Below, in pieces: positions 8,740 to 17,972 of a stretch of 64,000 nucleotides of DNA (within the stretch, counting starts at the first letter, position 1; each line of letters begins with the position of its first letter). Source of the DNA: Nitrososphaerota archaeon (GTDB taxonomy: Archaea; Thermoproteota; Nitrososphaeria; Nitrososphaerales; UBA183); the NCBI GenBank assembly GCA_027386095.1, contig DAHXUN010000003.1, forward strand, positions 243,997 through 307,996. The letters run 5' to 3'. The notes under the pieces are model-generated. The model was not told the DNA's origin and searched no databases. It saw only the letters and a program-made list of their open reading frames with translations. A program made the translations under genes and the position numbers.

Positions 8740-10068
8740 CTAGTCGTAGGCCCTGGTGATGCTGACGCCGTCGACCAGCATCCAGGGGCACAGCGTGGGG
8801 GTGTCGACCTCCCACCACTGGACCCATTCGCGCTCCTTCGACAGGAGCCTCACGGAGGAGAGCAGCCTCTGCTGGTCGTCCCCCGCGCGCATCCCCTTCA
8901 GCGGCCTCACGACCTTCCCGTCTTCCACAAGGTATGCGCCGTCCCGGGGGACTGTGGAGAACTCCCCGGTCCTGTAGTTGTTGAACCTGGTGTACCAGTT
9001 GCTGGTTAGCACGATCCCTTTCTTCATCTCCTTCACCATCTCCTCGTAGCTGGAGTCCCCGGCCCCCACCTCCAGGTTCCAGGGGTGAGGGGCGATGAGT
9101 CCGGCGTTCCCTGTGGTCTCTGACCTCCACTTCTTCGCCGTCGTGAGGTTGTGCAGGTACCCTCGAAGGACCCCACCGTCTATGATCTTCGTGGCCCTGG
9201 TGGGGGACCCTTCGTCGTCGAACGCCCTCCCTCCGAAACCTCCCTCTATCACTCCGTGGTCGGTGAGATAGAACGCCGGCGCGGCGACCTCTTTCCCGAG
9301 CTTCCCAGCGAGACATGACGTCCCTGCGTCGACCGAGAACGCGGACGCCGCCCCGGCGACCGTCTCGACCAGGTTAGAGGCGACGGTCGGGCTGAGCAGG
9401 ACCTCGTACTTGCCTGCCTCGGGCTCGGCGGCATGCCGCATACCCTTCGCGCCCGCTCCTGCCCTCCTCCCTGCTTCTTCCGGGTCGAACCCCCGCAAGG
9501 TCGACGAGCAGGACAGGCCGTGGCCGCTGGCGTCGCCCTCGCCGAAGGAACGTATGTTCAGGGTGATGGCCGTCCTCGAGTCGGACCCCCTGGCCCCAGA
9601 GGTGGTCAGGATGGCGACCGTAGCTTTCCATGCGCTGATGGCCCCCGCAGACCTCTCCCCGCCTGCCGCCAGGGATGAATCTATGGCCGCTTTGGCCAGC
9701 TCTGGGAGCATCTCCTCGGCATCCTCAAGCTTCCTGTCGACGCCGCCGCTCTGGCTGAATCTGGCCCCTGCGTCGGGGAGCGGTGCGTACTCGGCCTCGG
9801 GGAGCCCTCGCATGGACGCATAGAGGTCCTTGACGAACCCCCTCACCGCGGCAGGCGAGAGGTTCGAAGTGGACGCGATCGCCCTCCGCCCTGCCTTGGC
9901 CAGATACACGGTCAGCTCGGCCTCGTCGACCCTGTTGGCCACCGTCGCTGAGTTGTCTGCGAACCTGACCATGCTCTCCGCGATTCGGGTGCTGAGCGCG
10001 ACCGCGTCGTCTGCCTTCACAGCCTCGGCCGTGCGGACTGCCAGGCTGTTCAGCTCGTCCAGGTCCAC
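8740..10068 (-). CDS. pmbA: PmbA/TldE-like protease subunit
   Basis: A 442-residue member of the TldD/PmbA family, the partner without its own metal site in the TldD-TldE heterodimer that trims unfolded peptides or modified peptides. The C-terminal half has the family fold (GVIEGGFGGRAFDDEGSPT, GYLHNLTTAKKW) and lacks the HExxxH found in TldD. The GTG at 10068 lies 2 bp after the tldD stop with a G-rich ribosome-binding tract inside the end of tldD, so translation is coupled; the frame upstream of it is a shadow of tldD. Convergent with trpB2. Confidence 0.9.
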   Translation of the reverse strand: MDLDELNSLAVRTAEAVKADDAVALSTRIAESMVRFADNSATVANRVDEAELTVYLAKAGRRAIASTSNLSPAAVRGFVKDLYASMRGLPEAEYAPLPDAGARFSQSGGVDRKLEDAEEMLPELAKAAIDSSLAAGGERSAGAISAWKATVAILTTSGARGSDSRTAITLNIRSFGEGDASGHGLSCSSTLRGFDPEEAGRRAGAGAKGMRHAAEPEAGKYEVLLSPTVASNLVETVAGAASAFSVDAGTSCLAGKLGKEVAAPAFYLTDHGVIEGGFGGRAFDDEGSPTRATKIIDGGVLRGYLHNLTTAKKWRSETTGNAGLIAPHPWNLEVGAGDSSYEEMVKEMKKGIVLTSNWYTRFNNYRTGEFSTVPRDGAYLVEDGKVVRPLKGMRAGDDQQRLLSSVRLLSKEREWVQWWEVDTPTLCPWMLVDGVSITRAYD

Positions 10069-10070
10069 GC

Positions 10071-11510
10071 TTATCTCGCCCCCAGCCTTATCCCCGCCAG
10101 CAGCGTCTCCGGCCCCCCGGTCCACACGGGTGCGCCCTGCATCGGGTCCCCCTTCCCGCAAGTGGCCGCCTCGAACTCCATGTGCCTGCTCCTTGCTTTC
10201 ACGCTCCCCCATAGCTTCGGTGTGGTTATCTCCAGGACAGGGGACCTGACCAGTCCTTTCAGCTCTCCATGGTCTATCAGGTAAGCCTCCAGACCCACAT
10301 ACCTCTGGTTCAGCCTCTTGTCGTCTATGTTCCACTCCGTGAACGACTTGAAGTATACGCCGTGCTTCACCTCTTCGAATATCTCGTCGGTGGAGTAGTC
10401 CCCTGGCTCCACGAACGTGTTAGCCATCCGTATAATGGGCTCCCTGTCGAAGGCGACTGCCCTCGCCGCGCCGTTGCTCTCCACTCCGAACTGACGGGCC
10501 GTCGCTCTGTTCTGCAGGAACTCGTTTATGACCCCTCCCTTGATCAGCGAGCGCTTCTTCGCAGCCACCCCTTCGTCGTCCACCGGGACGTAACCGTTGG
10601 AGTGCAGGAGCGTAGGGTCGTCGCTCACGTTCGCCTCGTCGCTCCCTATCTTCCTTCCAAGGCTGTCTGCCTTGAGATACGACTCCCCAGCCTGGGCCCC
10701 CTCCCTCCCCAGGACCCTGTCCGCCTCCTGCGGATGCCCCACCGACTCGTGGGCCGCAATCCCAGAGAGCTCCGGACCGAGGACGATGTCTATCTCCTCC
10801 GTCGGAGGCTTCGCCGAGGCCTTCAGGACCTTCCCCATCGCCTTCGCTTCCTCGACCACCTTCTCGACGAGCCCTACCCTCTTTACTACTTCGAGCCCTC
10901 CAGTCTCCCCCTGCTGGATGAACCTCTGGGCGGCAGACCCCGCTTCCACGGCTGTCAGGGAGCCCCCGAAGCTCACGCGCGGGACCCGACCCGCCACTCT
11001 GGCGCCGTCGCTGCTGACGAAGTATCGCTCCTGGAGCTCGGCGGACAGGTAGAATATCCTCCCGGTCAGCTTCACCCCTGCTCTCCGGTCCGCGACCCTG
11101 CCGTCGATGTCCATCAGCACCTGCTTCATCCAGGCGGAGTCCGCGCTCTCGATCTTCTCTGTCTCAGGGGCCGCCCAGCTTGTCCTGGCAGGCTTGGTCG
11201 AGTCGAAGACCACGGGTCGGCGCAACATCCCCCCTGACGCCTTCGCCAGCCTGACCGCCTTCGCGGCCACCTCGCCCACCGATGTCCTATGCATGGCGTT
11301 GGTGGCGGCGAATCCGAGGGCTCCGCCGGCGATGACCCTGATGCCTATCCCATACCCCTCGACGAACACGGACGGCTGTGGCTCCCCGTTCTTCAGTCCG
11401 AACTCCCTCTCCCATGTAGCCTGCACCCTGGCTTCGGCATATGACGCCCCCGCCTTCAGGGCCTTCGAGACGCCCGCTTCCGCGAGGTCCCTCGCCTCCT
11501 GAACCCGCAT
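10071..11510 (-). CDS. tldD: TldD metalloprotease
   Basis: The 479-residue catalytic subunit of the TldD/TldE peptidase. The metal motif HESVGH places His254, Glu255 and His259; a GESYLKADSLGRKIGS segment and the C-terminal GLVRSPVLEITTPKLW match the family. The ATG at 11510 is chosen over a TTG at 11525 because a GGTTAAGAACC TATA-like element lies about 26 nt upstream of the ATG. It forms a two-gene operon with pmbA. In bacteria the pair matures microcin B17 and degrades CcdA; in archaea it is a general peptidase, so the physiological substrate is unknown. Confidence 0.94.
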   Translation of the reverse strand: MRVQEARDLAEAGVSKALKAGASYAEARVQATWEREFGLKNGEPQPSVFVEGYGIGIRVIAGGALGFAATNAMHRTSVGEVAAKAVRLAKASGGMLRRPVVFDSTKPARTSWAAPETEKIESADSAWMKQVLMDIDGRVADRRAGVKLTGRIFYLSAELQERYFVSSDGARVAGRVPRVSFGGSLTAVEAGSAAQRFIQQGETGGLEVVKRVGLVEKVVEEAKAMGKVLKASAKPPTEEIDIVLGPELSGIAAHESVGHPQEADRVLGREGAQAGESYLKADSLGRKIGSDEANVSDDPTLLHSNGYVPVDDEGVAAKKRSLIKGGVINEFLQNRATARQFGVESNGAARAVAFDREPIIRMANTFVEPGDYSTDEIFEEVKHGVYFKSFTEWNIDDKRLNQRYVGLEAYLIDHGELKGLVRSPVLEITTPKLWGSVKARSRHMEFEAATCGKGDPMQGAPVWTGGPETLLAGIRLGAR

Positions 11511-11588
11511 ACCCCCCTTCTCCAACGGTGGTTCTTAACCTGCTCCGCGCTCTGACTCTGGCCCAGAGCCGCCAGCTCTCGCTGGCGT

Positions 11589-12188
11589 CTAATGGCGGTC
11601 TCCCAGGGACCTTATGAAACGCGCAGTCTCGGACGGCCCCCCAGCGAGGTACGTCCTGATGCCTAGCGGTCCGGCCGCCTCGATGTTCTCGAGGACGTCG
11701 TCTACGAAGGTGCACTCGCCCGGTGGGGACCTCGCCTTCCCAAGGGCGAGCCGGTAGATCGCTGGGTCGGGCTTGACGACGCCGTGCTCAAACGACAGCA
11801 CGGCGGACCCGAAGAGGGAGCTGATCCCGAACTTCCTCTGGAGGGAATCCCACACCTCCCAGGACATGTTGCTCAGGGCCATTACCTCCCAGTCTCCGCG
11901 GCGCCCCAAGGCTCGGACGGCGTCCCACACCGGCTGAACCTTCCTCAACGCTGCGTCCAGCGTCTCCTCGAAGCGCGCGAACGGGTAGTCATCTCCGAGG
12001 GCGCCTGCCAGCGTCCGATGGACCCCTGCCAGGGTCAATTCCCCTATGTCGAGCCTCTTGCTGAGCGCCGAGAGCAGCCTAAACACCTCCCCCGGGTCCC
12101 TGCCGAGCTGCTCGCCGACCTCCTGCGACGTCCTCTTCCATGGGTTCTCGATTAGGACACCCCCAACGTCGCAGAGGAGGGTAGGCAA
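11589..12188 (-). CDS. HAD-superfamily hydrolase (subfamily IA)
   Basis: A 199-residue phosphatase-like protein. Motif I is CDVGGVL: the nucleophile Asp is present, but the usual second Asp (DxD) is Gly, as seen in a YihX-like subgroup of HAD enzymes. Motif II is ALSNM, motif III is VKPDPAIY and motif IV is FVDDVLEN. The substrate is unknown. TTG at 12188 is the start, 14 nt after the end of the RNase J-like gene, with which it probably forms an operon. Confidence 0.85.
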   Translation of the reverse strand: MPTLLCDVGGVLIENPWKRTSQEVGEQLGRDPGEVFRLLSALSKRLDIGELTLAGVHRTLAGALGDDYPFARFEETLDAALRKVQPVWDAVRALGRRGDWEVMALSNMSWEVWDSLQRKFGISSLFGSAVLSFEHGVVKPDPAIYRLALGKARSPPGECTFVDDVLENIEAAGPLGIRTYLAGGPSETARFIRSLGDRH

Positions 12189-12202
12189 CGGGCGGGGCCG
12201 GG

Positions 12203-13570
12203 CTAGCCCACTATATCTACTGGTCTCCCCTTGACGGGGACCTCGACCTTCATCCCCCTGCGTCTAACCCGCGGGGCGAACGACTCGGGGTGCTCCGTGT
12301 GGATGGGGACGACCTTGGCGGCGCCCACCCTTTCTACGAGGGAGAAGACCCCTTCCTCTGGCGCGTGGCCTGACGCGTGTAGCTGGGTGTACCTGAATCC
12401 GAAGTGGCGGATCCAGTTCTTGACCACCGCCTCCTCCTTCTCCCCTTCTTCGTTGAACGCCTCGGTCGCCGAGTGGATGTAAGTCCCTCCTCTGTTGGGC
12501 CTGACGTCTATCAGCTCCGGGAAGTCCCACGACTCGAGGTGGAGGAAGTAGTCCGTCTGATGCGTTCCTACCTCCGCTGCCGTCACTCCGCGGTCCAGGA
12601 ACTTCCGCTCCCACCTGTAGTAGTCCGAGTCGTCGATCCCGCCTGTCTTCTTCCTCTTCACGTATACGTCGAGGTCCTTCCCGACACTCGGGACCCTGAG
12701 CTTCTTGTCCTCCTTCAGCTTCTCGAGCAGGTTCGCCATCCTCATCGACACGACCACCCTCCGCCCCGTGCCTTGGCAGGCGTCGAAGAAAGTATTGATC
12801 CTGTCGACGTCGTTCCCCCGGAACGACGAAAAGACGAGCCCTTTCGAGCCGGCGACCAGCTTCCGAGCCTCCTCGAGGACTGCTTTCTCTGAGATGCCAG
12901 ACTTCCCGTCACCCTGCCCTACCCTCGTCCCCTCCGTCAAGAGTGTCCCCGGCCTTTCACTGCGCGCCGTTTCGATGAAATCCAGGGTCATGGCGCCCGC
13001 ACGCCCATGGAACCGGAAGTCTCCTGTGTACGCGACGGCGCCCTCGCTCATATGCACGACGAAACCGTAGGCCCCAGGTATGGAGTGGTCGACGTGGACC
13101 GGGACGAACTCCATCGGTCCGATCCTGAACCGCGCCCCGGTCCTGAACCTCCTGATCTCGTGGTCGTCGAGGGGGGAACTCCTCGCGCCGCTGTAAGCCT
13201 CGTGGATCAGCGACGTGGTCTCGCCGCAGTAGACGGGTATCTTAGGGTCTGTGAACCCTATCCTTCCAGTGTGGTCTGAGTGGTAGTGGCTGAGGACGAT
13301 GGCATCGACTTCGGCGCTCCCGTATCTCATATGCGTGTTCTGGAGCGCCCTCTCGGAGTACAGCCCCGGAATCTCCGGGAGGAGGCCGAACTCGAAAAGA
13401 TCCCCTGCCCCGTTCACCGCCCTCGGGGAGATGTTGCCGTCGAAGAACTCGCCCCCGTCCGAGAACCCGGTCCCAAAGTCTAGCAGCACCCTGACGCCCT
13501 TGTCCTCGAGGAGGAACTTGTTCCCGCCAATCTCTCCTACGCCCCCGAAGAGTGTGAGCCGGGAGGGCAC
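12203..13570 (-). CDS. Beta-CASP metallo-beta-lactamase RNase (RNase J-like)
   Basis: A 455-residue zinc ribonuclease. Metallo-beta-lactamase motifs are HYHSDHTG (motif 2), the HSIPG region (motif 3) and TGDFRFHG (motif 4); the beta-CASP part carries the late HASGHAPEEG and HTEHPESF motifs typical of the RNase J/archaeal CPSF relatives. There is no KH extension, so it is not the archaeal CPSF1 type. It is expected to process or degrade RNA from the 5' end in the cytosol. GTG at 13570 has an AGTTAATCG TATA-like box about 28 nt upstream. The HAD gene follows on the same strand. Confidence 0.88.
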   Translation of the reverse strand: MPSRLTLFGGVGEIGGNKFLLEDKGVRVLLDFGTGFSDGGEFFDGNISPRAVNGAGDLFEFGLLPEIPGLYSERALQNTHMRYGSAEVDAIVLSHYHSDHTGRIGFTDPKIPVYCGETTSLIHEAYSGARSSPLDDHEIRRFRTGARFRIGPMEFVPVHVDHSIPGAYGFVVHMSEGAVAYTGDFRFHGRAGAMTLDFIETARSERPGTLLTEGTRVGQGDGKSGISEKAVLEEARKLVAGSKGLVFSSFRGNDVDRINTFFDACQGTGRRVVVSMRMANLLEKLKEDKKLRVPSVGKDLDVYVKRKKTGGIDDSDYYRWERKFLDRGVTAAEVGTHQTDYFLHLESWDFPELIDVRPNRGGTYIHSATEAFNEEGEKEEAVVKNWIRHFGFRYTQLHASGHAPEEGVFSLVERVGAAKVVPIHTEHPESFAPRVRRRGMKVEVPVKGRPVDIVG

Positions 13571-13704
13571 GCCCCTGAACCCCCCGGAGCCCTAGTTAAT
13601 CGTTGCAGCGCAGCCATCTGCGGCGCCTGGCCTAGACGACTCTCCGGGGGGAGTAGGGGAGGGTCAACAATTCACCTAGAACGAATAAATACGAAGCCTC
13701 AGGG

Positions 13705-13845
13705 ATGGAGTACAGGTTGTCCCAAGTCCTGCCGGCCCTGCAGGCAGCGGGCTCGGACACGCTCACCGCCGTCGCAGTCCTAGTGGTCGCCATAGCCGTC
13801 GCAGGCATCGCGATTCTCATCCTGTTCGCGAAGAAGAAGATCTAG
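13705..13845 (+). CDS. Small single-helix membrane protein
   Basis: A 46-residue reading frame, ATG 13705 to TAG 13845, preceded by a GAATAAATAC TATA-like box about 20 nt upstream. It has a polar N-terminus with LPALQAAGSDTL, one clear hydrophobic helix rich in Ala, Val and Ile (about residues 20-42), and a basic tail KKKI. The layout suggests an inner-membrane peptide with its N-terminus outside. It ends 6 bp before the HAD phosphatase gene and may be its operon leader. I do not recognise the family. Confidence 0.6.
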   Translation: MEYRLSQVLPALQAAGSDTLTAVAVLVVAIAVAGIAILILFAKKKI

Positions 13846-13851
13846 GGCCAT

Positions 13852-14556
13852 ATGGCGATCGGAGCCATCTTCGACCTCGACGGCACCCTGGTGGCCTTCA
13901 ACCTGGACCTCAGGGGCGCCAGGAAAGAGGTCATCGAGGAGCTGGGGCGCCGAGGGTATGTCACTTCAGCCCTGGACCCCTCTGCATACACCCAGATGAT
14001 ACTGGACGCCGCGAAGGCGCAGACGCCGAAGGGGGAGGAGCGCCGCTTCGAGGAGGCACGAAGGGCCGCCTTCGACATACTTGACAGGTTCGAAGCAGCG
14101 GGGGTAGCCGGGGCCGAGCCCCTCCCAGGCATCAGAGATGCGCTAGATCAGCTCCGCCGCAGTGGCATCAGGATGGCCGTCCTGACCAACAGCGGAAGGA
14201 AGGCCGCCTCGGCAGAGCTGGAGAGCGCGGGGATCGGAGGCTACTTCGAGTTCGTCCTCACGCGAGACGAGACTGTGATGATGAAGCCCGCTCCCGAGGG
14301 TGTGGCAATGGCGGCGGCCAGGCTCGGCCTTGCCAGGGACTCGACATATTACGTCGGGGACAGCCCATACGACGTCCGGGCGGCCAAGGCGGCGGGAGTG
14401 AAGGCCATAGGGATCGCCACAGGCAGCCACCCTGTGGATAGGCTGCGGAGCGAAGGAGCAGACTACGCGGCCGTGTCCGTCACAGAGCTGAAGTCCTTCT
14501 TCGATGGCCTGGAGAAACAGGAGCGCGCCTCCGCGTTCCGCCACCCAACCGGCTAG
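13852..14556 (+). CDS. HAD phosphatase, phosphoglycolate phosphatase-like
   Basis: A 234-residue HAD-IA hydrolase. Motif I FDLDGTL, motif II VLTNSGR, motif III Lys in MMKPAPEG and motif IV YVGDSPYDVRAA are all intact, with a four-helix cap between about residues 20 and 90. Phosphoglycolate or another small phosphate ester is the likely substrate, but this family is broad. It follows the small membrane protein by 6 bp. The next gene begins 67 bp downstream. Confidence 0.88.
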   Translation: MAIGAIFDLDGTLVAFNLDLRGARKEVIEELGRRGYVTSALDPSAYTQMILDAAKAQTPKGEERRFEEARRAAFDILDRFEAAGVAGAEPLPGIRDALDQLRRSGIRMAVLTNSGRKAASAELESAGIGGYFEFVLTRDETVMMKPAPEGVAMAAARLGLARDSTYYVGDSPYDVRAAKAAGVKAIGIATGSHPVDRLRSEGADYAAVSVTELKSFFDGLEKQERASAFRHPTG

Positions 14557-14623
14557 CTTCGTCGCCGACCGGGGCGCGGAATCCATAAAGCGGACCCCGG
14601 AGAAGTGTATTCGGGTTTTTGAG

Positions 14624-14983
14624 ATGCCAGGCGAAAGAACAAGCACGCCGTACTACATCGTCGGCCTCCCCGAGGAACCACTGGAGGCCTCGGAGGCCAA
14701 GGCGAAGTTCGAGAGGCTGTCCGCGGAGCTATGCAAGGTGTTCCCACACATCGAGGAGATAAGGGCGGTGGTGAAACCGAAGAAGCCAGCAGCGGACCAT
14801 GCCAGATACGAAGTCTCCGTCGAGATATTCACCCCCGGCGGCAACCACTCCTTCACCGAGACAGGTTACAACCTGGCCAGCGTCTTCGAGACCATGGGCC
14901 CCAAGATGAAGAGGCTGCTCTCTTCGAGGCAGTCAAGGGTTACCGCCACCGGCGGCGCAACCCTCAGGAAGGGCGCCATCTAG
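14624..14983 (+). CDS. Small alpha/beta protein, possible ribosome-hibernation-factor-like
   Basis: A 119-residue soluble protein. The order of elements (an N-terminal helix with EASEAKAKFERLS, a strand with EEIRAVVKP, a strand RYEVSVEIFTPGG, then a helix ASVFETMGPKMKRLL) resembles the beta-alpha-beta-beta-beta-alpha fold of HPF/RaiA proteins that bind the small ribosomal subunit. This is a fold-level impression, not a firm match. ATG 14624 begins the conserved part; an upstream in-frame ATG lies inside the HAD gene. It overlaps the convergent aminopeptidase end by 4 bp. Confidence 0.6.
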   Translation: MPGERTSTPYYIVGLPEEPLEASEAKAKFERLSAELCKVFPHIEEIRAVVKPKKPAADHARYEVSVEIFTPGGNHSFTETGYNLASVFETMGPKMKRLLSSRQSRVTATGGATLRKGAI

Positions 14984-17475
14984 GCGGCCGTCTTCGCGGC
15001 CGACAGTCTCATCTCCCGCCGGAGCCCTTCCACCTCCCCTCTGAGCCTTTCCAGCTCCTCAGAGGCTCCGGCCGACGCGGCAATCTCATGGTACAGCTCC
15101 AGCGCCTTCCTCCTGAGCCCGGCTCGCATGTCAGACCTTGAGACCTCCCTCAGCGCGTCGAGGAGCCTCCTGTCCTGCGTCTGCTTGACCACAGTCGTGA
15201 GGAGTATCTGCCTGACCCTGTACTCCTTGTCGTGGAGGAGGATCTCCTTGATGATGGGGAACTCTTCGTCGAGGATCGTACCTCTCTCCTTGATCGCCTT
15301 CAAGGCGCCTATCCTCACCCTGGTCGGTCGGCCGTACGCCAGAGATTCCTCCACGATCCCCTTCGCCTCCTCGTCCTTCAGCTTCCCCATGGCAGCCACG
15401 CACGCCTCGGCCAGCGTGTCGTTGGCCGTGCTGACTTTCATTGCCTCCTTCAGGTGCTGCAGCGCCCCCTCCGGCCATGACTTCGCCAGGCTTAGGGCAG
15501 CCTCACACCTCACATAGGGGCTCTCGTCCTCCTTCAGTGCCTTGAGGAGGACCCTCCTCGCCCTCTCGTCCTCGAAGTTCCCTAGGGCGGCGACGAGCCC
15601 CCTCCTGGTGTGCCTCTCCTTGGGGAGTCCTACGCCGAGGAGCGCCGCCAGCGCACCGTCCGTGCCTATTTCACCCAGCGCCCTGAGGGCAGAGGCTCTT
15701 ACGTGCCAGAACTGCTCTCTGGCCGCAGCCTTCGCCAGCCCTCCGACCGCAGAGGGGTCCTTCATCTCGCCGAGCTGCTTGGCCGCCTGGGCCCTGCTCA
15801 GGGCGTCCTCGCTCTGCTCGAGCTGGTTTAGCAACATCCCGACTGTCTTGTCGAACTTCACCCTCTTCAGGAGCCACCCCCTGGGGTCGAACTCCACGAC
15901 GGACGGCTTCGACGGTAGCCGGAAGGTGAACGCCTGGTCGGCCGAGTCCAGAAGCACGCGGTGGCTCTCCCTCTTCCCTCCTAGATAGAATACCATCTCG
16001 CAGGGGAGCTTGAACACCGGCGTCCCGTCATCGGTCTTCTGTGTCTGCCTCACCCTGAGGGTAGCTGCCGAAGTGGCGTCGTCCCAGCTGTATGCGACGT
16101 CGAACTCAGGATGGCCCGGCTTGTAGAAAGCCTGTTCGAAGAACTCCTCCAGCTGCATCCCGCTGGCCTTCTCCATGGCACGCCTGAGGTCGACGGTCTC
16201 TGCGGTGGAGGCCGCATGCGACTTCAGGTAGAGTGAGATACCGCGGAAGAACGCCCCGTCCCCTACTATGAACCTGAGCTCGTGGAGCCTAGATGCCCCC
16301 TTGGGGTAGAGGTGGCTGTCGAAAAGGTCGTCTGGCCAGACGTATTCCCTTTCCACTATGGGCCTCCTGTACTCCTTCTCGTCCTCCTCGAAGTAGTCCT
16401 GCGTCCTATGGTCGAGGTGCCAGATCATCTCGTCGGTCCCCCGGGTCTTCTCCAGGTAGAGCTCCTGGAAGTAGGAGGCGAAGCCTTCGTTCAGCCAGGC
16501 GTGGGGCCAGTCGGCGCAGGTGACATAGTCGCCGAACCACTGGTGGGCAAGCTCGTGCGAGACGAGGTCTACGGGCCTCTGGGTCACGTTGGCGTAGCTC
16601 ACCGAGAAGTCCTCCTCGGAAGCGGCGTCGGGGAAGTAGTTGTCTGCCAGTGTCGTGGCGTTGAGGTTCTCCTCGCCTCCCGCGACGAAGTCCTGCACAG
16701 CAGACTGGTCGTATTTGAGGTAGGGGTACTTGACCCCGGTCAGGTCTTCGAACACCTCGATCATCCTCGGCGTCTCCCCGAAGTATCTGAGCGCGTCTTC
16801 CCTCTTGGACTCGGGGAAGTTGTAGTTCAGGGGTACTCCGCGCGCCTCCTGGCTGATCACCCCGAATCTCCCTGCGACGAAGGACGTCAGATAGCAGGAG
16901 TGGGGGACCTCCTCAAGCCAGTGGAACGTAGCCCTGTCCCCTTCGACCTTCGACGACAGCAGCTTCCCGTTCGATATCACTCTGAAGTCCTTAGGGACAG
17001 TCAGCACCAGCTCGCTGCTCGACTTGTCCCCCGGGTGGTCGTGGCAGGGGAACCAGTAGCGCGACTCTTCGGTCTCTGTGTGGGTCCAGGCCTGGACCTC
17101 CTTCTCAGGGTGCTCCTTGTCAGGGCCAGTGAAGTACACCCCGATCTTGGGGGACGCCGAGTACTCCACCCTTATCTCGCTCTTCTCCTCGCCGGCAGGG
17201 AGGGGCACCTCTAGAGTGGTCCCGTCGTACTCGTAGGCGACCTCTCTCCCGTCCACTCGGACCTCAGCCACCTCCATGCTGCAGGCATCCAGCCGGGCAG
17301 ACCTCAGCCCCTCTTTGATGGGCTCTATCTGCAGGGTGCACGACCCCGAGATCCTCTTCTTCTCGAAGTCGACCGCGAGCTCTATTTTGGTGTGTGCGGT
17401 ATGGAACTCAAGGGGCGGGGGGTAGTGCGGCCTCGACTCCGGCAGTTTGAAGGACCTGTGCGCCTCTGGTGACAT
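14980..17475 (-). CDS. M1-family aminopeptidase with HEAT-like C-terminal repeats
   Basis: An 831-residue zinc aminopeptidase that removes N-terminal amino acids from peptides. The catalytic HELAH places His307, Glu308 and His311, with Glu330 in LNEGF as the third ligand; GGEEN stands in the place of the family's GxMEN exopeptidase motif. The region from about residue 540 on is built of repeated helical pairs of HEAT type (for example PSAVGGLAKAAAREQFWHVR and DESPYVRCEAALSLAKSW), longer than in classical tricorn-interacting F factors. The ATG at 17475 has a GAGGAAAG ribosome-binding sequence. It may complete breakdown of imported peptides. Confidence 0.93.
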   Translation of the reverse strand: MSPEAHRSFKLPESRPHYPPPLEFHTAHTKIELAVDFEKKRISGSCTLQIEPIKEGLRSARLDACSMEVAEVRVDGREVAYEYDGTTLEVPLPAGEEKSEIRVEYSASPKIGVYFTGPDKEHPEKEVQAWTHTETEESRYWFPCHDHPGDKSSSELVLTVPKDFRVISNGKLLSSKVEGDRATFHWLEEVPHSCYLTSFVAGRFGVISQEARGVPLNYNFPESKREDALRYFGETPRMIEVFEDLTGVKYPYLKYDQSAVQDFVAGGEENLNATTLADNYFPDAASEEDFSVSYANVTQRPVDLVSHELAHQWFGDYVTCADWPHAWLNEGFASYFQELYLEKTRGTDEMIWHLDHRTQDYFEEDEKEYRRPIVEREYVWPDDLFDSHLYPKGASRLHELRFIVGDGAFFRGISLYLKSHAASTAETVDLRRAMEKASGMQLEEFFEQAFYKPGHPEFDVAYSWDDATSAATLRVRQTQKTDDGTPVFKLPCEMVFYLGGKRESHRVLLDSADQAFTFRLPSKPSVVEFDPRGWLLKRVKFDKTVGMLLNQLEQSEDALSRAQAAKQLGEMKDPSAVGGLAKAAAREQFWHVRASALRALGEIGTDGALAALLGVGLPKERHTRRGLVAALGNFEDERARRVLLKALKEDESPYVRCEAALSLAKSWPEGALQHLKEAMKVSTANDTLAEACVAAMGKLKDEEAKGIVEESLAYGRPTRVRIGALKAIKERGTILDEEFPIIKEILLHDKEYRVRQILLTTVVKQTQDRRLLDALREVSRSDMRAGLRRKALELYHEIAASAGASEELERLRGEVEGLRREMRLSAAKTAA

Positions 17476-17586
17476 GGGCTTTCCTCCTCAGCCACGTTTC
17501 AAAAGACTTTCGAGGAGCCCTGGCCCTTCGTTTGCGTGCCGTTTGCACCGGATATTCTGAAATAACCGGGAGCGCGGAGGCGGACT

Positions 17587-17955
17587 ATGAGCGCTCTGTC
17601 GAGGGCGATTCAGGGTGCAATCATCTTCGCGACCCTCTTCGGCGTCCCATTCCTCTACGAGGTCCGCCCAGTGCTCCCGGCGGATATCTTCTACTCAGTG
17701 GCCTTGGGGGAAGTTCTATTCGTTGTCGACAGCGCCCTCACCTTCGTCCGGCCGAAGGGTTCCTACTACCTTGGGCTCGTCCTCGCAGCCGTCGCCTTCG
17801 TCGCCACCGTCTCGCAGCCCGCGCACTATCAGCTCGTGGCGAGCGGAGACCTGGCCGCGACTGCCACCTTGCTGGTCGGGCTCGCCACCGAGGTGCTGAT
17901 CATCGTCCTCGTGGGCTGGTACGCTGTCTCAAGCGGGCGAGCCCGTGCGGGCTGA
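17587..17955 (+). CDS. Hypothetical four-helix membrane protein
   Basis: A 122-residue protein with four hydrophobic segments (around residues 9-24, 32-52, 60-76 and 88-113), short loops and a positively charged C-terminus. No catalytic or transport motif is evident and I do not recognise the family. It stands alone between the divergent aminopeptidase and the convergent ATP-grasp gene. Confidence 0.7.
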   Translation: MSALSRAIQGAIIFATLFGVPFLYEVRPVLPADIFYSVALGEVLFVVDSALTFVRPKGSYYLGLVLAAVAFVATVSQPAHYQLVASGDLAATATLLVGLATEVLIIVLVGWYAVSSGRARAG

Positions 17956-17972
17956 CGGTGGAGCCGGCCCCC

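Noticed and set aside
8740..10335. Longer form of pmbA starting at 10335
   Set aside because: The first 89 residues lie over the end of tldD in another frame and are not protein-like; GTG 10068 follows the tldD stop by 2 bp.
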